Under the pieces are notes generated by a model. It was not told the DNA's origin and did no database searches. It saw nothing but the letters and a program-made list of their open reading frames with translations. A stretch of DNA of 64,000 bases from Bacillota bacterium (GTDB lineage: Bacteria; Bacillota; Bacilli; Paenibacillales; NBRC-103111), in assembly GCA_023386955.1 (NCBI GenBank), contig JAEWIS010000021.1, positions 62,001-126,000 of the forward strand. The letters run 5' to 3'. Positions 8,949 through 17,699 of the stretch are shown here, in pieces; positions within the stretch are counted from its first letter, which is position 1; every line of letters starts with the position of its first letter. Both the position numbers and the translations under genes were made by a program.

Positions 8949-10364
8949 CTATTTTAAGAATTTGCGCCGGTACAGCCGTCTGCCCGCGGCGATAAATAAT
9001 GTGAACACGGCCAGAGCGCCTACGACCACGGCGAGGAAGATCTGGTTTTGGGCCTGAAAAAAGCCTGTGAAGCTGGCTTTCTCCCGTTCGATATAGGTGT
9101 AGTCCTCATCCTGCGCATCACCTGCATCCCGGGTTTCCGCGGCAAGAAGTGCCCCGTCGATCCTCACCTTGCCCCCTAGTGTCGAAGCCGAATGGGTAGC
9201 GGTCCGGGTGGTATGCCCCCGCTCACGGTAATCGGCAAAAACGGCAGGGTACGCTTTCAGGGTTTTCACCAGTGTGTCCAGCTCCCTTTTACTCTCCGGG
9301 AAATCCAGCGTAACCGCTGTATCTACGGGATAGTTGGAGGCGGATTCCCTTAGCATTTCCCATTCGTCGGGAAAATCAGGGCTGACGCTGTATAAAGTGG
9401 AGGGAAAATAAGCGGGGCTGGTGCTTCTCTCCCTGTATACGGGTGACTCCGTCTTATCTGCGTATACCACCGCCGAATTGAAAAAGCCCATTCCCTCCCG
9501 GCTGTAGTGGCGGTCGAAGGTCCAATACTGTTCCGCCGCAATGCCCAGGGGAGCCACACCTGCAGTCATTAGCATATCAAGAAATGAGCCGGTCTGCAGC
9601 TTTAGCGGGTCGGTTCCTGCCGAAATAACGGGAAAAACGGCGGGAGCCTCCAACAAAACACTGCCCTGCTTACCTTGGATGTAACGAAGCGCCTCCGCGT
9701 AGCGTTTGGCGGCGGGGAACTGAAGGTTGTCCAGCACAGGCCGGGCTCCCACCAAAAAAGGGATGCCTCCTTCGTACAGCTCATCCGCCAGATTGCGGAG
9801 GAGACTGTAATCGGAGTAGGGGGTAAAGCCGCGGATCAGCGCATACAGCTGACCGTGGCCCGGCAGCCCCATCCACTCCCGGAGCAGCCGGGCTGTTGCC
9901 AGCCGCCCCTCGGCCCCGCCTTGCGGAGCGGGGCCGTACCGGCGCAGCGGTGGGTCCCCCGCTGCTAATATCGGTGCCCCACCCAACTGCAGCACACTGC
10001 CGGTGAAGCTCTCCAACTCCCGCCGGAGCTCTGGCGGGGCAGCCGATTCTTGGGCTGGATCAAGGGTAAGCATCACCAGCCGCTCATAGTTCGCCAGAGC
10101 GCCGGAACGATAGACGCTCATGGACTCTACCGTCACCTTGGCTCCCAGTGTCTGAAGAAAGCGCGCTGCCGCGCCGGCTTCATTTTCTCGTCCTGTGCCT
10201 ATAGCCAAGCTGTCATATAACAACAATACCGGCGTACCTTCATCGGGAGCCGGCGAAGCACCTGCTGCCGCAGTGGCTGTTGCGCCATACGGCAGCCAAA
10301 ACCATACGGCCGCCGCCAGGATCAGCAGCAGGCGAAACAATCTTTTGGGCACAATAGAAGGCAT
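8949..10364 (-). CDS. ydaL: YdaL-like (DUF2334-related) extracellular membrane-anchored protein
   Basis: 471 residues with an N-terminal signal or anchor helix and a C-terminal membrane helix near residue 440 followed by a basic tail. The central region resembles the DUF2334 deacetylase-like fold: IRGFTPYSDYSLLRNLADELYEGGIPFLVG has the usual order of segments, but the paired Asp residues that bind metal in polysaccharide deacetylases are not evident. It is shorter than YdaL of B. subtilis (about 550). Its ATG directly follows the stop of the preceding gene (TGAATG), suggesting coupled translation. A role in modifying or tethering the polymer is inferred from position. Confidence 0.7.
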   Translation of the reverse strand: MPSIVPKRLFRLLLILAAAVWFWLPYGATATAAAGASPAPDEGTPVLLLYDSLAIGTGRENEAGAAARFLQTLGAKVTVESMSVYRSGALANYERLVMLTLDPAQESAAPPELRRELESFTGSVLQLGGAPILAAGDPPLRRYGPAPQGGAEGRLATARLLREWMGLPGHGQLYALIRGFTPYSDYSLLRNLADELYEGGIPFLVGARPVLDNLQFPAAKRYAEALRYIQGKQGSVLLEAPAVFPVISAGTDPLKLQTGSFLDMLMTAGVAPLGIAAEQYWTFDRHYSREGMGFFNSAVVYADKTESPVYRERSTSPAYFPSTLYSVSPDFPDEWEMLRESASNYPVDTAVTLDFPESKRELDTLVKTLKAYPAVFADYRERGHTTRTATHSASTLGGKVRIDGALLAAETRDAGDAQDEDYTYIEREKASFTGFFQAQNQIFLAVVVGALAVFTLFIAAGRRLYRRKFLK

Positions 10365-11918
10365 TCAGGCATTCACACCTTTGTTTGCTAATGGAGGAAG
10401 CACCGCTCCATGTATTGGAGCTTCGAACGCCTGATCCGGCGCCTGCCGGTAACCCAGCTCCCCGCCGATCAGATCCGCAATGGCCAGCACACTGACCAGG
10501 TCAAATCCCAAGGTAAACAGGAATTCATGCTTGGCCAAATCCGCATCGCCTGCCCCGATAATGGAAACCATAATGCCCGACAGCCCGATGCCCATTCCGG
10601 CGACAATCAGCGCAAGCTTCTGGATGTGTCGCATATCCCGTGCTTTAACCGCCTGCACAAAACCCGGCAGATACAATCCTGCGACGAGCATCATCCAAAT
10701 GACGATGAAGCCGAAGGTTTTGGGGGCGGCGGCCTGCTTTATGAGACTGTAGGCGGAGAAAAAGCGGCTCTGGGCACCGAAATCCTTGCCTGCCGACTGC
10801 TCGAAGCTGCCCATCGCTTCGGGACGGATGGTGAAGGCATTACGTGCGGCCACGTTAAGAAGGGCTCCCATTTCATCGGGATGAGCGGCGTAATAAGCCG
10901 CAATGGAAACAAACCCGTATTTCCCGTAGAACGTCTTCTCCAGCTCAGATCCGCTCACGTCCACACTGGAATACGGCGCATAATAAATGGTGCCCTTCAG
11001 GAGGGCATACTGCCGATCCATGCCGAAGGCCTCCAGAGCCTTCTCGGGATTATCTGTGGTTTGCAATATCCCCCGGGACATGGCATGGTACTGATTAATA
11101 TTTACGAAATCCTTGGGAATCCATACATAGGTGGCAATGCCCGCCGCAAAAAGCAAGGCCAAAACCCCGCCTGCCGAAAACCGGAACAATCTGTCCCGCC
11201 GCATAAACAGCAGGGATACCCCCGCCACAGCCAGAACAACACCCACTGGAGCATTCTGCTGCTTGACGGTAATCAGAAGCAGAGCACTGACAGTAAACAG
11301 GCTTAGTAGGAAGTAATCGTTATACCGTTTCCGGTAGAACAGCAGCCATGACGCCACTAAGAAAACCATCGTGATCAAAACAATGCTTTCTCCAAAAAAG
11401 GAATTGAAGTAAGCCGTATAGGCGGTATCTGCAAACACGAACACCGTTATGGCGGCAACAGCATAACCCTTCAGCCGTGACATCCGGCAGGTTATCCCTT
11501 CCACCAGAAGATAGATGGCCGCCGTATACATAAGGGTCAGCAGCGCCGCCTGGATGCGGATATCGAATACCGTCGTGCTGTAAACCAGCTTGTTCACCGC
11601 CAGAGCCAGGCGAATGAACAGGGATTGGGATGAATAAAGCAGGGTCTGATGCTCATTAAAATATTGAAAAATGCCATATTCCCGGACAAAGTGGCCCAGA
11701 TACTGGCTGTCATAATCCGGCTGGCTGAAATAAAGCCCATTGCCGTAGAGGATCCGGTAGTAGTCGCCGTTATCCGCCATACCCACGAAGGGTGGCACAA
11801 ACAGAGCCAGCACCGTAATAATCAGGACGCCGGACGCTGCCAACACCGCCGGTGAAACGAAACGGGCCGCAAAAATTGCGGCCCGTTGTAACCCGGACGG
11901 TATGCGCGGAAAACCCAT
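10365..11918 (-). CDS. Polytopic membrane protein, possible GT-C glycosyltransferase, in the exopolysaccharide operon
   Basis: 517 residues with about ten to twelve predicted membrane helices. The first long loop after helix 1 contains MADNGDYYRI; an acidic motif in this loop is where GT-C enzymes (dolichol-phosphate-sugar-dependent transferases) keep their catalytic acid. A soluble loop near residues 270-370 follows. It resembles the large hexose-transferase-like membrane proteins of Paenibacillus glycan clusters, but I cannot assign a family firmly. The basic five-gene ydaJ-N operon has no such gene. It lies between the YdaJ-like and YdaL-like genes on the same strand with no gap to the latter. 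Confidence 0.6.
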   Translation of the reverse strand: MGFPRIPSGLQRAAIFAARFVSPAVLAASGVLIITVLALFVPPFVGMADNGDYYRILYGNGLYFSQPDYDSQYLGHFVREYGIFQYFNEHQTLLYSSQSLFIRLALAVNKLVYSTTVFDIRIQAALLTLMYTAAIYLLVEGITCRMSRLKGYAVAAITVFVFADTAYTAYFNSFFGESIVLITMVFLVASWLLFYRKRYNDYFLLSLFTVSALLLITVKQQNAPVGVVLAVAGVSLLFMRRDRLFRFSAGGVLALLFAAGIATYVWIPKDFVNINQYHAMSRGILQTTDNPEKALEAFGMDRQYALLKGTIYYAPYSSVDVSGSELEKTFYGKYGFVSIAAYYAAHPDEMGALLNVAARNAFTIRPEAMGSFEQSAGKDFGAQSRFFSAYSLIKQAAAPKTFGFIVIWMMLVAGLYLPGFVQAVKARDMRHIQKLALIVAGMGIGLSGIMVSIIGAGDADLAKHEFLFTLGFDLVSVLAIADLIGGELGYRQAPDQAFEAPIHGAVLPPLANKGVNA

Positions 11919-11940
11919 GCTGCATCACCCTCCATATTTA

Positions 11941-13086
11941 TTAGTAACGGTAGGCTAAAAGGGCCATCAGGTTGTCGAAGGAGTAAGCCTGGCCGCTTCC
12001 GGTATCGCCGAAGCCCCCGAACAGAGAGCTGGCGGGATCATCGACCCGGTAAGCCTGCATTCTTTGTACTGCCGCTTCATACAGCTCCCGGTCCCGAGTC
12101 TCGGAGCCGATCATTGCAGCCAAGGCATAGATAGCGGTGGATTGGATGCCGTTCAGCGGCTTCCCGGCAAGGGAATATGCACCGAACAGCGCCCCGTGCA
12201 GCACCTCCTGCTTGATATAACGGAGGCTGGCTTCCGGCGCTTGGCCTATTTCGGCCAACGAAAGTAAAGTCAAAAGCGATTCTACCGTATGAATGGAATC
12301 TGCTTCATAAGACTTGCTTTCATAATTGTACCTTGTCTGATAGAAGGGAAACAAGTCGGAAATGTACCCATTTGCGACAATTTTCTGCATATTATTTATC
12401 AAATCAGAATGCTCCTTGGAGGGTAAAGGAAGCCTGCCCAGTGTCTTCAGATCAATATAGCACAGCGTAATAAACGAATTGGCCTTATTGTACGTCTCGT
12501 CATAGAAATCCCGCATTTCACCGTCCAAGATATTGTACTTGGCAAAGCGCAGCCCGTACTTGTCCGCCAGTGACGTGTATGCATTGTCATTAAAGGCCTC
12601 CCCCGCCTCATACAAGGCGCGGATCATCCGCAGATCATCCACTGCCGCATTCAGCGGATACTGCTTGGGAAGCTTCGGACTGTACCGGTAGCTGAACAGC
12701 CGCTCCCGGTCAAATACCCGTTTGGCCTGCTCCCAGCCCACCGCGAATTCCTCCCGCTTGCCGGACAGTGCCTGGTAACGCAGCAGAAGAGACGCCGATT
12801 CGCTTAAAATTTCATGCCCGGTAGCCTGCTCTCTATTCTGCTCGGTGTCGATGTAATTGGTCTGAACACCGTCAGGGCCGCTTAGTTTTTCCCGGATAAA
12901 CCGGTGCAGCTGCTCCTCCCGGTCTGCCGCCCCCTGGATTTGGCCCCCGAAATAAGAAGCGGGAAGCATAGATTGGCCAGAGATATTGCCGCTGCCGGAG
13001 GACTGACACGCCGTTCCGGCAATAAGCAAGATTCCGGCCGTTATGGCGGCCGCGGCGCGTTTGATCATGTTGTGGGCAGGCTTCAT
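11941..13086 (-). CDS. ydaJ: YdaJ-like glycoside hydrolase-related lipoprotein, first gene of the operon
   Basis: 381 residues. The N-terminus has a basic segment, a hydrophobic stretch (AAAAITAGILLIAGTAC) and a Cys followed by Gln/Ser/Gly-rich linker, as in lipoproteins, although the residue three before the Cys is Gly rather than the usual Leu. The remainder is alpha-helical with aromatic-rich repeats (for example AEIGQAPEASLRYIKQEV), like the (alpha/alpha)6 barrel of B. subtilis YdaJ, a GH8-related protein. In related systems this enzyme trims or releases the polymer. GAGGAGGG precedes the ATG. It opens a six-gene minus-strand operon and is divergent from the YerB-like gene. Confidence 0.72.
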   Translation of the reverse strand: MKPAHNMIKRAAAAITAGILLIAGTACQSSGSGNISGQSMLPASYFGGQIQGAADREEQLHRFIREKLSGPDGVQTNYIDTEQNREQATGHEILSESASLLLRYQALSGKREEFAVGWEQAKRVFDRERLFSYRYSPKLPKQYPLNAAVDDLRMIRALYEAGEAFNDNAYTSLADKYGLRFAKYNILDGEMRDFYDETYNKANSFITLCYIDLKTLGRLPLPSKEHSDLINNMQKIVANGYISDLFPFYQTRYNYESKSYEADSIHTVESLLTLLSLAEIGQAPEASLRYIKQEVLHGALFGAYSLAGKPLNGIQSTAIYALAAMIGSETRDRELYEAAVQRMQAYRVDDPASSLFGGFGDTGSGQAYSFDNLMALLAYRY

Positions 13087-13252
13087 TATAGCCCTCCTCG
13101 TTGTGCGTTGTGGTCAGGCGTATTCACTCTATGTCACCAAACGTTTCCATTTTTCAGTATACCCAACAGGATTCGGATGGCTCCGCGGCGAAATGAAAAT
13201 AGACGAATCCGTTGGGCGAGACTGCCCATAACAGAAATGAGGGCTGTCCCTG

Positions 13253-14335
13253 ATGGTTATGAATTCCCGCCACATGTCCCGCTTCCGTCTTCTGCTGATG
13301 GGTGCTTGCACCGCCGCCGTTCTGACGGCCTGCTCCCCGGATGTTTCCTCCGAGGGTCCGCCGGGTGCATCTACTCCATCCGCTGCCGCTTCCCAAAGCG
13401 CGTCCGCCCTGCCGGCCACACCTACTCCCGCTCCCTTTCGTTATCCCCTGACAGGGCTGGGAAGTCAAACCGAAATGCTGACACGCCCCTATATGGTTAT
13501 GGTGGAAAATGCCCCCCAGGCCAGACCGCAATCCGGTCTGCAGCAAGCCGATATCGTTTTTGAAATCCTGGCGGAGGGGGAAATCACCCGGTTCGTCAGC
13601 GTCTTCCAAAGCCAGCCTGCCGAGACCATCGGACCTGTGCGCAGCATCAGGCCTTACTTCGTAGAGCTTGGTGAAATGCTGGATGCCGTGATCGTCCATG
13701 CAGGCTGGAGCCAGGATGCCATGAACCTGCTGCAGAGCCATAAGCTGAACCATCTAGACCAGGTGTACGGGGACCATGCCTTCTACTGGCGGGCCTCAGA
13801 CCGCAAAGCGCCTCACAACCTCTACACCTCTACCGCCAAAATTGCCGAAGGTGCGGAAGCCCGGAAATTCCGCAAGGAGTGGAAGCAAAAGGGCCTTTTG
13901 TTTGCTGCCAAACCAGGCAGCTCCCCTGCGGCCTCCGGCTCCGCCGGTACCACTGCTCCAGCCACCCATGTACAGATTCCGTATATCCGGGGATATGTAG
14001 TGTCCTATGACTATGATACCTCAAAAGAAGCCTATCTGCGCACCATGGACGGCAAACCTCATGCCGACAAGGAAACCGGCAGCCAGCTGCATACCCGCAA
14101 TCTGCTGGTGCTGGAGGCCAAACATGCCGTGCTGGACAAGGAAGGGCGCCGCAGCGTAAACGTTACCGGACCAGGCAAGGGCACCCTCATCCAGGAGGGC
14201 CGGGCTCTATCCGTCACCTGGCAGCAAAAGGACGGTATGCTCCGCGTGTATGCCGACAGCAAGGAGGTTCCCCTTTTGCCGGGCAACACTTGGGTACAGG
14301 TAGTTCCCGAAGGAACGGCATTGCAGATGGAATAA
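13253..14335 (+). CDS. yerB: DUF3048 (YerB-like) lipoprotein
   Basis: Up to 360 residues. The lipoprotein signal ends in VLTACSPD, so the mature protein is attached to the outer face of the membrane through Cys. A Ser/Pro/Ala-rich linker precedes the DUF3048 domain, seen in YMVMVENAPQARPQSGLQQAD, GPVRSIRPYFVEL and DGKPHADKETG. The family is common in Bacillales; its function is not established. Three possible starts (13253, 13259, 13274) all keep the signal peptide and none has a strong ribosome-binding site, so the exact start is open. The spacing to the divergent exopolysaccharide operon is 166 bp. Confidence 0.85.
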   Translation: MVMNSRHMSRFRLLLMGACTAAVLTACSPDVSSEGPPGASTPSAAASQSASALPATPTPAPFRYPLTGLGSQTEMLTRPYMVMVENAPQARPQSGLQQADIVFEILAEGEITRFVSVFQSQPAETIGPVRSIRPYFVELGEMLDAVIVHAGWSQDAMNLLQSHKLNHLDQVYGDHAFYWRASDRKAPHNLYTSTAKIAEGAEARKFRKEWKQKGLLFAAKPGSSPAASGSAGTTAPATHVQIPYIRGYVVSYDYDTSKEAYLRTMDGKPHADKETGSQLHTRNLLVLEAKHAVLDKEGRRSVNVTGPGKGTLIQEGRALSVTWQQKDGMLRVYADSKEVPLLPGNTWVQVVPEGTALQME

Positions 14336-14440
14336 CAGAGGAATTTTTTCTTGAACCTTCCAATACAATTCAGTATACTCAAGCTAGTCTTTGTCGTTTT
14401 TTGTAGACAAGTATACGACATTTTATTGGGAAGGTGAACC

Positions 14441-14785
14441 ATGGCAGAACAGCGCAGTGTAGCAGCTGCAGTGATCCTCACATTAATTACCTGTGGGATT
14501 TATGGTATTTATTGGTTTATTGTTTTGACGAGTGATGTTGGGAAGGTAAGCGGCGATCGTGATTTTACCGGAGGCAAGCATTTCCTCCTATCGTTAATCA
14601 CCTGCGGAATTTGGAGCTATGTATGGGCATTCCAAGTCGGACGGCATGTGGAGCAGGCCCAGCATCAAAGGGGCTGGCACGCCTCCGATAATGCACTCAT
14701 CTATCTGATCCTGAATTTCTTCGGCTTGGGAATTGTCGTCATGGCACTGGTTCAGTCCGATGTTAACAAAATGGCCTCTTATTAA
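14441..14785 (+). CDS. DUF4234 family membrane protein
   Basis: 114 residues with three hydrophobic segments. The repeated pattern LITCGIYGIYWF and LITCGIWSYVWAFQVG, with the pair of Gly-Ile motifs, is the DUF4234 signature. Function of the family is unknown. GGGAAGGTGAACC precedes the ATG. The next gene starts inside its last codons, so the two are probably translated together. Confidence 0.85.
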   Translation: MAEQRSVAAAVILTLITCGIYGIYWFIVLTSDVGKVSGDRDFTGGKHFLLSLITCGIWSYVWAFQVGRHVEQAQHQRGWHASDNALIYLILNFFGLGIVVMALVQSDVNKMASY

Positions 14786-15164
14786 CCGTCTTCCCCGCCC
14801 ATTGCCAAAAAAGCTGCTGCCTCTGACGGCAGCGGCGGCGGGTGGGCTGCTCTACCTGAAGGTATGGCTTCCCTACACGCATATTGGGATTCCATGCCCG
14901 GTTTACACGGTCACCGGGTTTTATTGCCCCGGCTGCGGAATCACCCGGATGCTCCTGGCTTTATTGGAGCTTGAGCCTGCACAAGCCCTACGCTTCAATG
15001 CACTTCCTTTTGTATTGATTCCGTTATACTTGCTTCATTGGACAACAAAACGCAAGGGAATGAAGCGCACAAGCAGTGTTGTAATGGGAATCATGCTGGC
15101 TTTGACCTTGTCTTATGGTGTGCTTCGAAATTTTGAGGCTTTTTACTGGCTGGCACCGCCCTAA
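14760..15164 (+). CDS. DUF2752 family membrane protein
   Basis: About 134 residues with three membrane segments. The family motif CPGCGITRMLLALLEL is present. The function of DUF2752 is unknown; it is often beside small DUF4234-type membrane proteins as here. The start at 14760 overlaps the previous gene by 26 bp. A still earlier ATG at 14733 is possible, but neither has a clear ribosome-binding site, in keeping with translational coupling. A bidirectional terminator follows. Confidence 0.85.
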   Translation: MLTKWPLINRLPRPLPKKLLPLTAAAAGGLLYLKVWLPYTHIGIPCPVYTVTGFYCPGCGITRMLLALLELEPAQALRFNALPFVLIPLYLLHWTTKRKGMKRTSSVVMGIMLALTLSYGVLRNFEAFYWLAPP

Positions 15165-15192
15165 AACAGACAGTTTACTTACCGGACATGCT

Positions 15193-15236
15193 AAAACCTT
15201 CGAGCCTGCCATTCCGGCAGATCCGAAGGTTTTTTG
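15193..15236. terminator. Bidirectional terminator between DUF2752 and rlmN
   Basis: AAAACCTTCG pairs with CGAAGGTTTT, enclosing a second stem TGCC/GGCA. A run of T follows on the plus strand and A-rich sequence precedes it, so it can serve both converging genes. Confidence 0.85.
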
Positions 15237-15247
15237 CTTGCGCCGGT

Positions 15248-16306
15248 CTAAACGCCGCGCAGCTGCTTGGACCGCAGCTGGCCGCAGGCCGCGTCGATAT
15301 CCGCCCCCTGCTCCTGGCGGATGGTGGAGTTGATGCCGTGTTTTTTGAGAACATCGTAGAACGCATCCACCGCCTCCTTGCTGCTCCGCTTATACTGCTG
15401 GAACTCATCCACCGGGTTGTAGGGAATCAGGTTCACTCCGGTGGCATTCTTCCGTTCGCCGATCAGACGGACCAGTTCCAGAGCATGGGCAGGCTGGTCA
15501 TTGACGCCCTGAAGCATAATGTATTCCAGGGTAATCCGCCGCCTGGTGGTATCCTGGTAATAATGAATGGCGTCCATCAGCTCACGGAGGGGATAGGCCC
15601 GGTTGATCTTCATAATCCGGGTCCGCAGCTCATCATTGGGAGCGTGCAGGGAGATAGCCAAATTCACCTTCAGCATAGCGTCGGCAAAATCCCGGATCCG
15701 TGGAACCAGCCCGCTGGTGGAGACGGTAATATGGCGGGGCCCGATCACCAAGCCTTTTTGGTCTGTTACAATGCGCAGGAAGGCCATCAGGTTATCCCAG
15801 TTGTCCAAAGGCTCCCCGATCCCCATCACCACTAGATGGGTAACGGCAGCGCCTGGTTCGTGCCGGTCCAGATATGCCTGTACCATCATCACCTGGCCGG
15901 TCAGCTCTCCGGCCGTCAGGTCCCGCTTCTTGGCCATGGTGCCGCTGGCGCAGAAGCTGCAGCCTATATTGCACCCCACCTGTGTGGTAACACAAACCGA
16001 TAATCCATATTTATGGCGCATCAGCACCGTTTCGATCAGATCGCCGTCGGCCAGACGGAACAAAAACTTGATTGTACCGTCCGTTGCCTGCTGCCGGGTA
16101 TGCTCCTCCAGCGTCTGGACGGCAAAATGCTCCTCCAGCAATACGCGGCAGGATTCATGGACGTCAGACATTATGGCAAACTCAGCCGTCCGCTTCTTAT
16201 ACAGCCAATCCCATACCTGGAGCGCCCGGTGCTTCCGGTGTCCCCGGCTCTCCAGCCAAGCTACCAGCTCATCAAAGGCCAGTCCGTAAATCGAAGGCTT
16301 GTTCAT
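15248..16306 (-). CDS. rlmN: Radical SAM 23S rRNA (adenine-C2)-methyltransferase, RlmN family
   Basis: 352 residues. It carries the radical SAM cysteines in GCNIGCSFCASG, the SAM-binding MGIGEPLDN and STSGLVPRI segments, SLHAPNDELR, and the C-terminal cysteine in DIDAACGQL, which takes part in methyl transfer to A2503 of 23S rRNA. The GEPLDN motif is RlmN-like rather than Cfr-like. The iron-sulfur loop (CNIGC, then MAKKRDL) differs from the usual Bacillales form (CRxGCTFCASTLGGLKRNL), and the gene is not beside the protein phosphatase/PrkC genes where rlmN often sits. It may therefore be a second RlmN-like paralogue. Start at 16306: AAAGGAG lies just upstream. Confidence 0.85.
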   Translation of the reverse strand: MNKPSIYGLAFDELVAWLESRGHRKHRALQVWDWLYKKRTAEFAIMSDVHESCRVLLEEHFAVQTLEEHTRQQATDGTIKFLFRLADGDLIETVLMRHKYGLSVCVTTQVGCNIGCSFCASGTMAKKRDLTAGELTGQVMMVQAYLDRHEPGAAVTHLVVMGIGEPLDNWDNLMAFLRIVTDQKGLVIGPRHITVSTSGLVPRIRDFADAMLKVNLAISLHAPNDELRTRIMKINRAYPLRELMDAIHYYQDTTRRRITLEYIMLQGVNDQPAHALELVRLIGERKNATGVNLIPYNPVDEFQQYKRSSKEAVDAFYDVLKKHGINSTIRQEQGADIDAACGQLRSKQLRGV

Positions 16307-16430
16307 AAGGACTCTCCTTTTTTCGTTCTGTCTGTATTGTCCCAAATTCCAAGACAAATTGCCAGCCCTATGGACATCTGCTATCTTTAGAATATTGACA
16401 ATGAAGACTCGACGAGAAAGGGTCCTGCAC

Positions 16431-17276
16431 ATGCTTGCACCTCGAGAGAGCATCTACACCCACTATCAACCCGCTTATATTCCCGACCACGAGCCGGGCG
16501 CTGCTGCCTATTGGTTTATCTCACGGACGGGAAATCTCCTGATCCGGGAAACCGCGGACGGCGTAGAGATTCCAGAAGCCGCCGAATCCGGGGAGTTGGG
16601 TCTTGCTATCCGGCGGACTCAATATGTGGGCACCTGGAAAGGCACCCCCTGTTACGCCGCGTCGGCAGAATCCGAGATCGCGTCAGTTGAAGGTTTGGCC
16701 TTCCACCCCTTACGCAGCCTCTATGGCAAAATGGACGAGGGTCTGTTCCATCTGGCGGGCCGGGCTGTGCAGTTGGCAGCCTTCGGACTGACCCACCGCT
16801 TTTGCGGCACCTGCGGCACCGAAACCGTCCCATCGCCCAAGGAGCATGCCCTGCTGTGCCCGGCTTGCGGAAGCGTGAGCTTTCCCCGGTTGGCGCCTGC
16901 GGTGATTACTGTCATCCTCAAGGACCGGCAGGTGCTCCTCGCCCGGGCCAAGCATTTTACCAATAATATGTACGGTCTCATCGCAGGCTTCGTGGAGCCG
17001 GGAGAGACACTGGAGGACTGCGTCCGCCGGGAAACAAAAGAGGAGATTGGGATTATCGTGACTAATATCCGCTATTTTGGCAGCCAGCAATGGCCCTTCC
17101 CCCATTCCCTGATGATCGGCTTTATCGCAGACTACGAAAGCGGCGAGATCCATGTGGACGGTGAAGAAATTGTGGAAGCCGGCTGGTTTGACTCGGACAA
17201 GCTTCCCGTTATTCCTTCACCCGTCAGCATCGCCCGCAAAATGCTGGACTGGTACGTGGAGCAATATGCGGGTTAA
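16431..17276 (+). CDS. nudC: NAD+ diphosphatase (NADH pyrophosphatase), NUDIX
   Basis: 281 residues. An N-terminal domain leads into a zinc ribbon (CGTCG and CPACG) and a Nudix domain with the complete box GFVEPGETLEDC...RETKEEIGI. The SQQWPFPHSLM segment corresponds to the SQPWPFPxS motif specific to NudC, which splits NAD(H) and removes NAD caps from RNA. The start at 16431 has GAGAAAGGG eight bases upstream; an upstream in-frame ATG (16401) has none. It is divergent from rlmN with only about 125 bp between. Confidence 0.93.
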   Translation: MLAPRESIYTHYQPAYIPDHEPGAAAYWFISRTGNLLIRETADGVEIPEAAESGELGLAIRRTQYVGTWKGTPCYAASAESEIASVEGLAFHPLRSLYGKMDEGLFHLAGRAVQLAAFGLTHRFCGTCGTETVPSPKEHALLCPACGSVSFPRLAPAVITVILKDRQVLLARAKHFTNNMYGLIAGFVEPGETLEDCVRRETKEEIGIIVTNIRYFGSQQWPFPHSLMIGFIADYESGEIHVDGEEIVEAGWFDSDKLPVIPSPVSIARKMLDWYVEQYAG

Positions 17277-17279
17277 CAG

Positions 17280-17525
17280 TCATCCCAAGGCGGGCGACTG
17301 TAGAGCTGCGGCAACCGCATCCGCTAATACATGGGGCAGAAACGGCTTCGCCACAAATCCTGCCGCTCCGTAACTGAGGCATTCCTGTATCACCTCCGGA
17401 GTGCCTCTGCCGGAGCACATCACTACCTTGGCGTGCGGGTCCAACTTCAGGATCCGCTTCAAAACCTGGAGGGAATATGCGTCAGGCTGGCGGATACAAG
17501 GTGTATCGCCGAGTCCTTTCGGACA
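17280..17525 (-). pseudogene. Fragment of a CheY-like response regulator receiver domain
   Basis: The minus strand encodes about 80 residues that read as the second half of a receiver domain: LQVLKRILKLDPHAKVVMCSG, then EVIQECLSYGAAGFVAKPF with the conserved Lys-Pro pair at the end of strand 5. The phosphoacceptor Asp region is only vaguely visible (GDTPCIRQPDAYS). Upstream, an in-frame stop at about 17523 cuts it off, and the N-terminal strand with the acidic pair is missing. No start with a ribosome-binding site exists. It is best read as a decayed gene. It ends 4 bp from the nudC stop. Confidence 0.65.
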
Positions 17526-17604
17526 CTATCCCATTGGTTCGGGAGACAGATGAAAGGGCAGCAGAAAATGACCGAAATCCAGCGGGTATAGCCTGGCAGC
17601 GTAT

Positions 17605-17688
17605 ATGCAGCTTGGTTTACCGTCTACGCAGCTTAATTTACCGATTATGCAGCTTGGTTTACCGTTTATGCAGCTTAGTTATCCTCAT
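17605..17688. repeat. Four tandem copies of a 21-bp repeat
   Basis: Units start exactly at 17605, 17626, 17647 and 17668. The consensus is ATGCAGCTTGGTTTACCGTT; the third copy differs from the first at only one position near its end, the second and fourth are more diverged. The period is a multiple of three and could be read as a heptapeptide repeat, but there is no start signal or wider coding context. No unique spacers, so not CRISPR. Confidence 0.85.
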
Positions 17689-17699
17689 ACGAGGTTGGC

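Noticed and set aside
13136..13150. Possible CcpA catabolite site (ACCAAACGTTTCCAT)
   Set aside because: Only the centre AACGTT fits; the outer TG/CA positions of the consensus are not met.
17605..17688. Possible heptapeptide-coding repeat or CRISPR
   Set aside because: No start signal, no wider coding frame, no spacers.
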